From: Treponema sp.
GTDB taxonomy: Bacteria > Spirochaetota > Spirochaetia > Treponematales > Treponemataceae
Assembly: GCA_031290005.1 (NCBI GenBank)
Contig: JAITOJ010000070.1
Location: 1 to 7,058, forward strand
Length of the DNA stretch: 7,058 bases
Direction: 5' to 3'
The notes under the pieces were generated by a model. That model did not search any database. It had not been told where the DNA came from and worked only from the letters and a program-made list of their open reading frames with translations. A program made the translations under genes and the position numbers. Positions 1 through 6,602 of the stretch are shown here, one piece after another. The stretch's first letter is position 1, and every line of letters starts with the position of its first letter.

Positions 1-1095
1 GCCGAGGCCCTGGCCCGCTGGGCGGACGCGGAACTGGGCAACAGGAACGGCATTGACGGGGTATACGCCTGGACGCATCCCTACGGTTGTTCCCAGATGG
101 GAGACGACCACGAGACCACAAAGAAGATTCTGGCCGACTTGGCAAAACACCCCAACGCCGGGGCCGTTTTGGTCGTCGGGCTGGGTTGCGAAAACAACAC
201 CATCGAGCAGTTCACCCAGGCTCTGGGGGACTACGCCAAAGACACCGAGCGCATGGCTTTTCTGATTACCCAGCAGTGCGAGGATGAAATCGCTGAGGGC
301 AAGAAGCTCCTGGCAAAACTTGCGGAACACGCGCTCAGGGCAAAGCGGGAGAAGGCATCGGCTTCGGAACTCATCATCGGCATGAAGTGCGGCGGGTCCG
401 ACGGCTTTTCGGGGATCACCGCCAATGCCTTGGTGGGGCATGTCTGCGATGCCATCACCGGCATGGGGGGCACGGCGATTTTGACCGAAGTGCCGGAAAT
501 GTTCGGCGCGGAACAGATGCTCATGGACCGGTGCGAAAGCCGGGAAGTGTTCGACAAAACCGTGGCGCTCATACAGGACTTTAAGGAATACTACCGCGCC
601 CACAATCAGGTGGTCTACGAAAATCCCTCGCCGGGTAACAAGGCCGGGGGCATCACCACCCTGGAAGACAAGTCCTGCGGGTGCGTGCAGAAGGGTGGCA
701 AGGCCATTGTGCGAGGGGTCTTCCGCTACGGCGAACGGGTGGCGGGAAGCGGTATTCGTGGTCTTGTGCTTCTGGAAGGGCCGGGAAACGATATGGTGTC
801 CGCCACGGCCATGACCGCCGCGGGGGCGCACCTCATATTGTTTACCACAGGCCGGGGTACGCCTCTGGGCGCGCCGGTTCCCACGGTCAAAATAGCCAGC
901 AACAGCGAGCTTGCCCGAAAAAAAAGCGGCTGGGTCGACTTTGACGCGGGGCAAATGCTCACCGGGGACGCGGACAGGGTGCGCGTTGATATGTTACAGT
1001 TGATTTGGGACGTCGTTTCCGGGGACAAGCGGACCCGGAACGAACTCAACGGATACCGGGAAATCGCCATTTTCAAAAACGGCGTGACCCTCTAA
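1..1095 (+). CDS. uxaA: Altronate dehydratase (UxaA), C-terminal 364 residues; 5' end outside window
   Basis: This cytoplasmic enzyme of the UxaA/GarD family removes water from D-altronate to give 2-keto-3-deoxy-D-gluconate, a step of glucuronate catabolism. The frame is open from base 1 with no start, so the gene is cut by the window edge. Full-length relatives have about 495 residues, so roughly 130 N-terminal residues are missing, including the small SAF-type domain. In the visible part, family signatures run in order: THPYGCSQMGDD (residues 25-36), GLGCENN, the GMKCGGSDGFSGITAN segment, NPSPGNKAGGITTLEDKS, and LEGPGNDMVSATAMTAAGAH followed by TGRGTPLG. Family members need Fe(II), and the conserved His and Cys residues in these motifs are intact. 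It ends in TAA 24 bases before uxaC, which favours altronate over galactarate as substrate. GarD-like galactarate dehydratase is the main alternative. Confidence 0.95.
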   Translation, partial: AEALARWADAELGNRNGIDGVYAWTHPYGCSQMGDDHETTKKILADLAKHPNAGAVLVVGLGCENNTIEQFTQALGDYAKDTERMAFLITQQCEDEIAEGKKLLAKLAEHALRAKREKASASELIIGMKCGGSDGFSGITANALVGHVCDAITGMGGTAILTEVPEMFGAEQMLMDRCESREVFDKTVALIQDFKEYYRAHNQVVYENPSPGNKAGGITTLEDKSCGCVQKGGKAIVRGVFRYGERVAGSGIRGLVLLEGPGNDMVSATAMTAAGAHLILFTTGRGTPLGAPVPTVKIASNSELARKKSGWVDFDAGQMLTGDADRVRVDMLQLIWDVVSGDKRTRNELNGYREIAIFKNGVTL

Positions 1096-1106
1096 ATTAC
1101 TTTTTC

Positions 1107-1112
1107 AGGAGG
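1107..1112 (+). promoter_or_regulatory. Ribosome binding site of uxaC
   Basis: A perfect AGGAGG lies 7 bases before the ATG at 1120, inside the 24-base gap after the uxaA stop. It fixes the uxaC start and supports independent translation of uxaC from a shared uxaA-uxaC mRNA. Confidence 0.92.
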
Positions 1113-1119
1113 CTGCCCC

Positions 1120-2565
1120 ATGGCAGGAAGCGCAAAACAATTTTTGGACAAGGATTTTTTATTGGAGACCGGAACGGCCCGCACGTTATTTCATTCCGCG
1201 GCAAAGGATGCCCCGATTTATGACTATCACTGCCACCTGATTCCCCAGCAAATTGCGGAGAACAAAAAGTTCGCCAATCTGGCGGAAATCTGGCTGGGCG
1301 GCGACCACTACAAGTGGCGCATGATGCGGGCAATGGGCTTTGACGAATACTACATCACCGGTAGCGCCGCGCCTTATGAAAAATTCCTGGCCTGGGCAAA
1401 GACCGTGGAGAATCTCATCGGCAACCCCCTGTATCACTGGACGCACCTGGAATTGCAGCGCTGTTTCGACATTTACGAGCCATTGACGGAAAAAACCGCC
1501 CCATCCATCTGGGAGCGCGGTAACGCAAAACTGCAAAGCGACGAGCTTTCGGTAAAAGGCATTTTCGCCAAGTTCAAGGTTCATACCGTGGGCACTACGG
1601 ACGACCCCGCGGACTGCCTGGAATACCACCAGGCCATTGCCAGCGGCAAGGCTCCCATCGACACAATCGCCACGCGGGTGATTCCGTCCTTTCGGCCCGA
1701 CAAGGCGCTCAATAGCAATCTGCCGGGATTCGCCGAGTACATCGGCAAACTTGCAAAGGCCAGCGGCGTTTCCATCAAGTCTGTGGACGACGTGATTGCG
1801 GCTCTGGAAAACCGGCTGGATTTCTTTGCGGAAAACGGCTGCCGCGCTTCTGACCACGCCCTGGAATACCCGCCCTTTGTCATCGCCTCTGACAAGGAGA
1901 TAGAGCAGACTTTCAAAGATGCCCTGGCAGGTAAACCTGCGCTCAAGGCCGCCGCGGACGCCTACAAAACCAAGGTGCTCACCGCCCTGTCCCGCGCGTA
2001 CGCCAAACGCGGCATTGCCATGCAGCTTCACCTGGCGGCGCTCCGCAACGTGAATGGCCGCATGTTCGCCCAACTTGGAGCGGACACGGGTTATGACGCG
2101 GTGCACGACTGCCCGCTCAGCGAAAATCTTGCCGGTCTGCTGAGTCACCTGGAAGCGGCAGGCGGGCTGCCCAAGACCGTGCTCTATTCCCTCAATTCCA
2201 AGGACTATTATCCCCTTGCCACCATCATGGGCGGCTTTCAGGACAACTATTCCCAAAGCGAAAACCGCGCGGGCATCCGGGGCAAGATGCAGCTCGGTTC
2301 CGGGTGGTGGTTTTGCGACCACAAGGACGGCATGGAGGAGCAGATGCGCGTCCTTGCCTCCGTGGGCCTGCTTCCCGCCTTTGTGGGTATGCTTACGGAC
2401 TCCCGCAGTTTCCTGTCCTACCCGCGCCACGAGTATTTCAGGCGGATTCTCTGCAATCTGCTCGGCGCTTGGGTGGAAAACGGCGAATATCCCGCGGACG
2501 CAGAAAAACTCGCGGAAATCGCGCGGAATATTTCTTTTGGGAACGCCAAAGCGTATTTCGGGTGA
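1120..2565 (+). CDS. uxaC: Glucuronate isomerase (UxaC)
   Basis: This enzyme interconverts D-glucuronate with D-fructuronate and D-galacturonate with D-tagaturonate, the entry step of hexuronate catabolism in the cytoplasm. The 481-residue product is close to the usual family length of about 470. Signatures of this amidohydrolase-fold family are present throughout: YDYHCHLIPQQI (residues 34-45), with the metal-binding type HxH at His37 and His39; FANLAEIWLGGDHYKWRMMR; TVGTTDDPAD; VIPSFRPDKAL; MQLHLAALRNVNGRMF; LYSLNSKDYYPLA; GSGWWFCDHKDGMEEQM; and GMLTDSRSFLSYPRHEYFRR near the C terminus. The ATG at 1120 is chosen because AGGAGG sits 7 bases upstream. The gene follows uxaA by 24 bases and is almost certainly its operon partner. 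The order dehydratase then isomerase suggests that the regulator, oxidoreductases and transporter lie to the left. No frameshift or missing motif was seen. Confidence 0.97.
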   Translation: MAGSAKQFLDKDFLLETGTARTLFHSAAKDAPIYDYHCHLIPQQIAENKKFANLAEIWLGGDHYKWRMMRAMGFDEYYITGSAAPYEKFLAWAKTVENLIGNPLYHWTHLELQRCFDIYEPLTEKTAPSIWERGNAKLQSDELSVKGIFAKFKVHTVGTTDDPADCLEYHQAIASGKAPIDTIATRVIPSFRPDKALNSNLPGFAEYIGKLAKASGVSIKSVDDVIAALENRLDFFAENGCRASDHALEYPPFVIASDKEIEQTFKDALAGKPALKAAADAYKTKVLTALSRAYAKRGIAMQLHLAALRNVNGRMFAQLGADTGYDAVHDCPLSENLAGLLSHLEAAGGLPKTVLYSLNSKDYYPLATIMGGFQDNYSQSENRAGIRGKMQLGSGWWFCDHKDGMEEQMRVLASVGLLPAFVGMLTDSRSFLSYPRHEYFRRILCNLLGAWVENGEYPADAEKLAEIARNISFGNAKAYFG

Positions 2566-2586
2566 TTAGAAAGGCGGAAGCGCCGT

Positions 2587-2616
2587 CTCTATTCCTCTAT
2601 CTCACTATCCATCTAT
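2587..2616. repeat. CTCTAT-type short repeat cluster 1
   Basis: A run of CTCTATTC / CTCTATCT / CTATCCAT units starts 22 bases after the uxaC stop. Bases 2588-2601 are an exact 14-base reverse complement of 2654-2667 in cluster 2, so a transcript through both could form a long stem around the A-run at 2623-2629. Confidence 0.7.
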
Positions 2617-2654
2617 GCGTCTAAAAAAACAGCCCGAAGGATTGCTCCCACGGG

Positions 2655-2697
2655 ATAGAGGAATAGACAAATAGAGAATAGATGAATAGAGATAGAA
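2655..2697. repeat. ATAGAG-type short repeat cluster 2
   Basis: Imperfect 6-8 base units of the type ATAGAGGA, ATAGACAA, ATAGAGA, ATAGATGA and ATAGAG. Bases 2661-2681 are an exact 21-base reverse complement of 2829-2849 in cluster 3. Extended to 2657-2691 against 2820-2852, the arms match except for two single-base indels. Confidence 0.8.
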
Positions 2698-2714
2698 GCG
2701 AAGCCCCCAAACAA

Positions 2715-2756
2715 AGAAGGCGAAGCTCCGAAAGACCTCGCCTTCTCATCTTTTTT
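2715..2756 (+). terminator. Terminator-like hairpin downstream of uxaC
   Basis: AGAAGGCGA (2715-2723) pairs perfectly with TCGCCTTCT (2738-2746) around a 14-base loop. After CATC comes a run of six T (2751-2756). On the plus strand this resembles a factor-independent terminator for the uxa operon, though it lies 150 bases after the uxaC stop and the T-run is four bases from the stem. The hairpin sits between the inverted arms of repeat clusters 2 and 3. Confidence 0.6.
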
Positions 2757-2819
2757 AGCAAACCCTCGAACAATGCAATGCTCTCAAGCAAGGAATAGAC
2801 CTTCAAACAACAATCTTTA

Positions 2820-2864
2820 CTCTATTCACTATTCTCTATTTGTCTATTCTCTATTATTCTATCT
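2820..2864. repeat. CTCTAT-type short repeat cluster 3, inverted relative to cluster 2
   Basis: Units CTATTCA, CTATTCT, CTATTTGT, CTATTCT, CTATT and CTATCT run in series. This is the opposite orientation of cluster 2 and forms its near-perfect partner arm (exact core 2829-2849). Together the arms enclose about 130-160 bases with the terminator-like hairpin. Confidence 0.8.
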
Positions 2865-3010
2865 GGCTCGCGTAGCTGCTCCAGCCCGATAGCACTTTGT
2901 AAGCGTTTACCTTGGCGGTACGCAGAGGTGTGAGATGGAATGAAGGGAGGCACTGAAAGAACGGCGCCTCAATGGGAGCGGTACACGGCTCAGGGCGGGC
3001 GGGTACAGTC

Positions 3011-3034
3011 CAGAGGAATAGAGGAATAGAGAAG
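3011..3034. repeat. ATAGAG-type short repeat cluster 4
   Basis: AGAGGAATAG is repeated directly (AGAGGAATAGAGGAATAGAG), in the same orientation as cluster 2. It lies just beyond the GC-rich block. Confidence 0.6.
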
Positions 3035-3070
3035 GTTGGGCTTTGGCAAACCGCTGAGGGAGCCTGCCGA

Positions 3071-3092
3071 TCTCTATTTATCTATCTATTCT
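3071..3092. repeat. CTCTAT-type short repeat cluster 5
   Basis: TCTCTATTTATCTATCTATT lies 8 bases before the stop codon of the minus-strand membrane protein, in the opposite orientation to cluster 4. It forms the right edge of the repeat-rich interval, so the 3' untranslated part of that gene's mRNA would begin in this repeat. Confidence 0.6.
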
Positions 3093-3099
3093 TTACGAG

Positions 3100-5673
3100 T
3101 TATTTTGTCCAGTTTTCCAAATTAAAAATAGTGTCACGCACCCGCAGATACTGGTTCGGGCGAATCTTGTATTTGGTGTGGGTATGCTGTCCGCTGCTCA
3201 TCCGGGGGATAGTCGTAATGGTGACGCCCTGGGCCTTGGCGCTTGTGAGCGGATTGCGGGTGAACGGGTTTGCCGGATTTTCCAGCAAGTCCTGAATAGC
3301 CAGCAGGGGTGTATCCGCGTTGGTCATAAAGTCAGGCATTTCCGAAAGAGCACCGTCTACAGCGACGGGTGCGTAAAAATCCTTTACCAGCAGGAGCGCG
3401 TTATACAGTTCCAGGCTTTTGCCGTTGGGCAATTTAATGTTGTTTGGAAACGGGCTGTGTAAATCAACGCCGTGGTCGGACACGATGATAATCCGGGTAT
3501 TGTCGTATACACCTTGGGCTTTGAGAAAATCAAACCATTTGCCGAGCAGCAAGAATGAGGCGATATTCATATGATAAGGCGCTTCGTCCGCAAAGAGACT
3601 GTTGCCCCGATTGGTCGCTTCCCGCACAGGGATATAGTCCGGGGCTTGCAAAAAAGATGCGCTGTGAGCTAAATGACCGTACAAAGCGGTATAGGTGTCC
3701 GCGCCGGAATTGACAGCGGTAATCCGGGGCAGGGTTTCAAAAAAAGCATAATCCGCAATAACGGTTTCAGTTAAGCCGCCTTGGACATCTTCCCCGGTCA
3801 AGAGACTGGCGGCAGTGAGCCAGTAGCCGCCATCGTACAGAAAGAGCCGGAGGAACACCGGGACTGTCTTAAACAGGGAGAATCTGGACAGGGTGCGGTA
3901 GAGCAGCCCGGCAATATTGATACCTTCCGTTTCAGGGTGTTCGCCGAGCCAGTAGGGAGCGTAGTTTTTCATGATATTTTTTGCCTGGATTCGAGGATAT
4001 GCGGTAAATATGCTCAGATTAGTCCGCGGGGGGCAGTCAAAGGGCGGGTCGGTCACGATGACCTGCCAGCCGGCTTCGGAAAAAAGACGGGGCAGCAGCA
4101 AGTAGGCTTCCCGGTGTTTGTCTGCCAGAGAAACAGTGCCCCGCCGGTTGATTTCCTGCGGGGTGTATTCATAGCCGCCGTATAAGGGCGGAGCGCCCGC
4201 AAAAGTGTGTCCCGCGAAGGAAACGCAATTGGGATACCAAACGAAACCGCTGAAACAGGCGTTTAATTCCGGCTTTTCCTGAAAAATAGCGGGGACATAG
4301 CCGCTTATTGCCTGGTCAAGCATGATGACCAGTACGTTTTTCCCCGTTTTTGTGAACGTAAACTGAGGGGCAAAGAGACCGGAAGCGCTATATCCTGTTT
4401 CTTTCAGCGCCCGCTCAACGGAAAAGCCTTGATACACTTTGACCGCGTTGACCGCTCCAAAGCCGGCAAGGGACATCAAGACAATCAGTTGTATGACCGT
4501 CAGCAAGGCGGTTTTTTTGAGCCGGAACAAGACCAAACTTCCCGCGGTCACTCCCGCAAGCAAGAGGATATTCAGGGTAAACCATTTGTATGATGACGGG
4601 GATAATCGCGGGTCCGAGAAAATCAGGGTGTTGGTCAGGTAGCCGAAGTTTTCAGGAATCAGAAAGGCGTCCGTCAGCGCCCAGAAAGCGCACAGAACCG
4701 CACACAAAGACAGACGCCGCCGCACACGGCCAGGAGGGCACAGTCCATAGACCACGCCGCCCCAGAGCAGGATTCCCGCACTCTGGATAACAGTCACGCC
4801 CCACAAGGGGAAAGGCGACCGGGTTGTTCCGATGAACGAAAACTCCCCCGGCGAGGAGGCCAGCAAGAAACCAGGAAGCGCTATCCCGGTAAGGACAAAC
4901 AAAATCCCCAGTGACAGGGCGAAGTTCCCGGCGGAAGCGGGCAGGAGCTGGGTTTCCCGCTGTGAGTCTGTCCGCTTTTTGGGCAGCTTTGCAAGCAGGT
5001 TTTTTGCCAGAGACAAGAGATTGTTCATTGTCCAGTAGATCGTGAGGGCAGCGGGGGAGTTATACAGCAATACCAGAAAGATGCGCGCCGTGCCCCAGAG
5101 CCGCACTTTGTCCCCCGTTGCGGCTGCTTTGTCGTACACTGCCCCGGAAAGACCGTTTATCAGGGTCATCAGCAGGGGCAGGACATTGACCGGGAGGCCG
5201 CCAAGGTCAAACAGTCTGTCCGGGGCGCTCATATCGCGGATACACCAGAAACTGACGCCGCGCAAAGCGGATAAATGGGACAAAAACGAATAGGCGGCAA
5301 TGAAAAAGGGAATCACAAACAGCACGCCCAGAGAGCTTCTGAAAGCATACGCCGGATGCCAATGGTTTTGCCGGTACAAGACAGACAAAATCAGATACCG
5401 TTCATCGCCGGTAAAAACCGCTTTGATTTTCTTGATTTTGGGGGCCAGCTTCTTTTGCAGCGCCCGCTCCTGTTCCTGCTGTTTTTCCGCCAGAGCGGCA
5501 AGGGGCAGATATAACGCGCTCACCGCGCAGCTCATAGCCACAATCGCCAAACCGTGGCTATGCAGCAGCCGGAATGCCAGGACATAGACAGTTTCGATAA
5601 TCTGAGTCAGGGGAAAGATGAAGCTGTTAAAAAACAGCATACCGAATGTTTCCATAGCACTGGGGGTTATCAT
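3100..5673 (-). CDS. YidC/Oxa1-like membrane domain fused to a sulfatase/LTA-synthase-type catalytic domain
   Basis: The 857-residue product has three parts. Residues about 13-225 match the YidC core: an N-terminal hydrophobic stretch; a helix at 41-59; a charged cytoplasmic hairpin at 62-106 (LAPKIKKIKAVFTGDE, then LYRQNHWHP); helices near 112-132 and 160-178; and the terminal pair ending YNSPAALTIYWTMNNLLSLAKN. Residues 251-408 hold five further helices. Arg-rich RVRRR (316-320) and RLKK (384-387) fall on the cytoplasmic side, placing the C terminus outside. Residues about 445-830 form an alkaline-phosphatase/sulfatase-fold domain: metal ligand Asp453 in NVLVIMLDQ, likely nucleophile Thr490 in GHTFAGAPPLYGG, His667/His670, and Asp733-His734 in IIIVSDHG. 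LtaS-like relatives transfer or cleave phospho-groups on envelope glycopolymers; the substrate here is unknown. The conserved groove arginine of YidC is replaced by Ser52, so insertase activity is doubtful. ATG 5673 has no Shine-Dalgarno; Met7 (5655) or Met12 (5640) are possible starts. Confidence 0.92.
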   Translation of the reverse strand: MITPSAMETFGMLFFNSFIFPLTQIIETVYVLAFRLLHSHGLAIVAMSCAVSALYLPLAALAEKQQEQERALQKKLAPKIKKIKAVFTGDERYLILSVLYRQNHWHPAYAFRSSLGVLFVIPFFIAAYSFLSHLSALRGVSFWCIRDMSAPDRLFDLGGLPVNVLPLLMTLINGLSGAVYDKAAATGDKVRLWGTARIFLVLLYNSPAALTIYWTMNNLLSLAKNLLAKLPKKRTDSQRETQLLPASAGNFALSLGILFVLTGIALPGFLLASSPGEFSFIGTTRSPFPLWGVTVIQSAGILLWGGVVYGLCPPGRVRRRLSLCAVLCAFWALTDAFLIPENFGYLTNTLIFSDPRLSPSSYKWFTLNILLLAGVTAGSLVLFRLKKTALLTVIQLIVLMSLAGFGAVNAVKVYQGFSVERALKETGYSASGLFAPQFTFTKTGKNVLVIMLDQAISGYVPAIFQEKPELNACFSGFVWYPNCVSFAGHTFAGAPPLYGGYEYTPQEINRRGTVSLADKHREAYLLLPRLFSEAGWQVIVTDPPFDCPPRTNLSIFTAYPRIQAKNIMKNYAPYWLGEHPETEGINIAGLLYRTLSRFSLFKTVPVFLRLFLYDGGYWLTAASLLTGEDVQGGLTETVIADYAFFETLPRITAVNSGADTYTALYGHLAHSASFLQAPDYIPVREATNRGNSLFADEAPYHMNIASFLLLGKWFDFLKAQGVYDNTRIIIVSDHGVDLHSPFPNNIKLPNGKSLELYNALLLVKDFYAPVAVDGALSEMPDFMTNADTPLLAIQDLLENPANPFTRNPLTSAKAQGVTITTIPRMSSGQHTHTKYKIRPNQYLRVRDTIFNLENWTK

Positions 5674-5708
5674 AAAAACAGCGGACAGGACTCTCGCCCC
5701 GTCCGCTG
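5674..5708 (-). terminator. Factor-independent terminator after the lipoprotein gene
   Basis: Read on the minus strand, CAGCGGAC (bases 5708-5701) pairs perfectly with GTCCGCTG (5686-5679) around a 14-base loop, followed at once by TTTTT (5678-5674). It begins 30 bases after the lipoprotein stop. The T-run ends exactly at the first possible ATG (5673) of the next gene, so that gene needs its own promoter or read-through. Confidence 0.85.
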
Positions 5709-5738
5709 CTCATGATTGGCTGATGCTGTCAAGCCGGA

Positions 5739-6554
5739 TTAATTATCTCCGCCATGGATCGACATACCCCAGCCCTCATAAATCCACTTCGCGGAGGAAC
5801 TGGGGTTTTTGCTGGCAATAGTGTATGAATACGTTTTTGCCGCTTCATTTTGAGAGGAAACAACGGAAAAACTATTCCAACCTTCCTGAACAGTGATATT
5901 TAATATTTGTTTCCCTGTCCAGCCGTCGTAGTCGTCGGGGGTTCCAGACAGTGTGCCTTCCACTTTCGCCGCTCCCGAGGCATACGAGTAGGAAAACGAT
6001 TCACTATAATCAACATAATAATAGGTCTGTCCCTCGTATAATTCACTTTCCACTTTGGGATTCCCAATCAATTCGAGCCCGCCATCATCGATGCTGATAC
6101 TGACACTGCCAAACTGTATGTTCCCGCCGGATTTTACCGCGTCTGCCGAGCCCTGCTCTTCCATCTGCTCTTTCAGAGTCGGAAGTTTGGTAGTATCCGG
6201 CTTGCTGATGGTGATGCTCAATTTGCCGGCGGTAATGGTTCCCGTACCGACAGGGATTGGCTCTGCCTCGCTGCTCGTCTGGATAGAAGCGGTAACCGTC
6301 TTGCCGGTAACGCTCGTGGCTTTCACCAGCGTGTGGGTTGCTTCGTCCAGCGTCCAGATGTCAGAGTCAATCTTGAGTTTGCCATCCGCCGCTACGGTTA
6401 CGCCGCCTTCGCCATTGGGCTTGCCGCCGCTGCCGCTGCTGTCATCACTCCCGTCGTCGCAACCGACAAACACCAACCCGAATGCCAGCGCCAGGGCTAC
6501 TATCGTAACCTTTGCCAGCATGACCAGTACATACATTGAGTATGTTTTTTTCAT
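5739..6554 (-). CDS. Spirochaete-type lipoprotein of unknown function
   Basis: The 271-residue product is predicted to be exported and lipid-anchored. Residues 1-15 (MKKTYSMYVLVMLAK) form the n-region and 16-30 a hydrophobic core. FVGC gives a relaxed lipobox with the lipidated Cys32; spirochaete lipoboxes often tolerate such residues. The mature protein opens with an acidic, Ser/Gly-rich tether (CDDGSDDSSGSGG, to about residue 50). Then come short alternating segments rich in Thr, Ser, Val and Ile that suggest a beta-rich fold, with GTGTITAGKLSITISKP at 103-119, a short charged helix-like piece (LKEQMEEQG, 127-135), and a Tyr/Ser-rich stretch (YYYVDYSESFSYSYASG, 178-194). I recognise no catalytic motif or named domain. 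The start at 6554 is fixed by GGAGG six bases upstream. The gene is followed by its own terminator, so it is probably monocistronic. Confidence 0.85.
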   Translation of the reverse strand: MKKTYSMYVLVMLAKVTIVALALAFGLVFVGCDDGSDDSSGSGGKPNGEGGVTVAADGKLKIDSDIWTLDEATHTLVKATSVTGKTVTASIQTSSEAEPIPVGTGTITAGKLSITISKPDTTKLPTLKEQMEEQGSADAVKSGGNIQFGSVSISIDDGGLELIGNPKVESELYEGQTYYYVDYSESFSYSYASGAAKVEGTLSGTPDDYDGWTGKQILNITVQEGWNSFSVVSSQNEAAKTYSYTIASKNPSSSAKWIYEGWGMSIHGGDN

Positions 6555-6560
6555 TTGAAA

Positions 6561-6565
6561 CCTCC
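6561..6565 (-). promoter_or_regulatory. Ribosome binding site of the lipoprotein gene
   Basis: On the minus strand GGAGG sits six bases before ATG 6554, at ideal spacing. It selects this Met over the in-frame Met7 and Met12. Confidence 0.88.
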
Positions 6566-6573
6566 ATAGATTT

Positions 6574-6602
6574 CATATATACTCAAAGTCCCGCCCCAAA
6601 CC
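6574..6602 (-). promoter_or_regulatory. Possible promoter of the lipoprotein gene
   Basis: On the minus strand a TATATATG stretch (6581-6574) could serve as the -10 element. The matching -35 position (about 6597-6602, GGTTTG) is poor. Transcription would start near 6567, giving a leader of only about 12 bases that just contains the ribosome binding site. The -35/spacer region overlaps one arm of the palindrome at 6587-6655. Confidence 0.35.

Larger units (their letters stand above)
2566..3099. other. Gene-free interval between convergent genes, rich in short repeats
   Basis: These 534 bases separate uxaC (plus) from the YidC-like/sulfatase gene (minus). I see no credible gene. The two open frames here lack a ribosome binding site, and parts of them are translations of the short repeats (the SLFIYSLF and SLFIYLFF stretches), so they are not kept. 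The interval holds five clusters of ATAGAG/CTCTAT-type repeats, one terminator-like hairpin, and a GC-rich block at about 2866-3010 with small hairpins but no assignable identity. Confidence 0.8.

Noticed and set aside
1186..2430. Long open frame of 414 codons on the minus strand inside uxaC
   Set aside because: It is antisense to a well-supported gene, its sequence has no recognisable motif, and it is a typical by-product of GC-rich codon use on the coding strand.
2621..2806. 61-codon minus-strand open frame with a hydrophobic C-terminal part
   Set aside because: The hydrophobic SLFIYSLFVYSS stretch is a translation of the ATAGAG repeats, the frame spans the terminator-like hairpin, and there is no ribosome binding site.
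2866..3010. tRNA, tmRNA or RNase P RNA
   Set aside because: I could not find a cloverleaf, a TTCGAATC-type T-loop, a CCA end or the conserved RNase P motifs on either strand.
2972..3295. 107-codon plus-strand open frame entering the membrane protein gene
   Set aside because: It is made of the GC-rich block, repeat clusters 4 and 5, and antisense of the fusion gene, with no ribosome binding site.
6055..6558. 167-codon plus-strand open frame across the lipoprotein gene
   Set aside because: It is the complement of the lipoprotein gene, which has the better start signal, signal peptide and lipobox.
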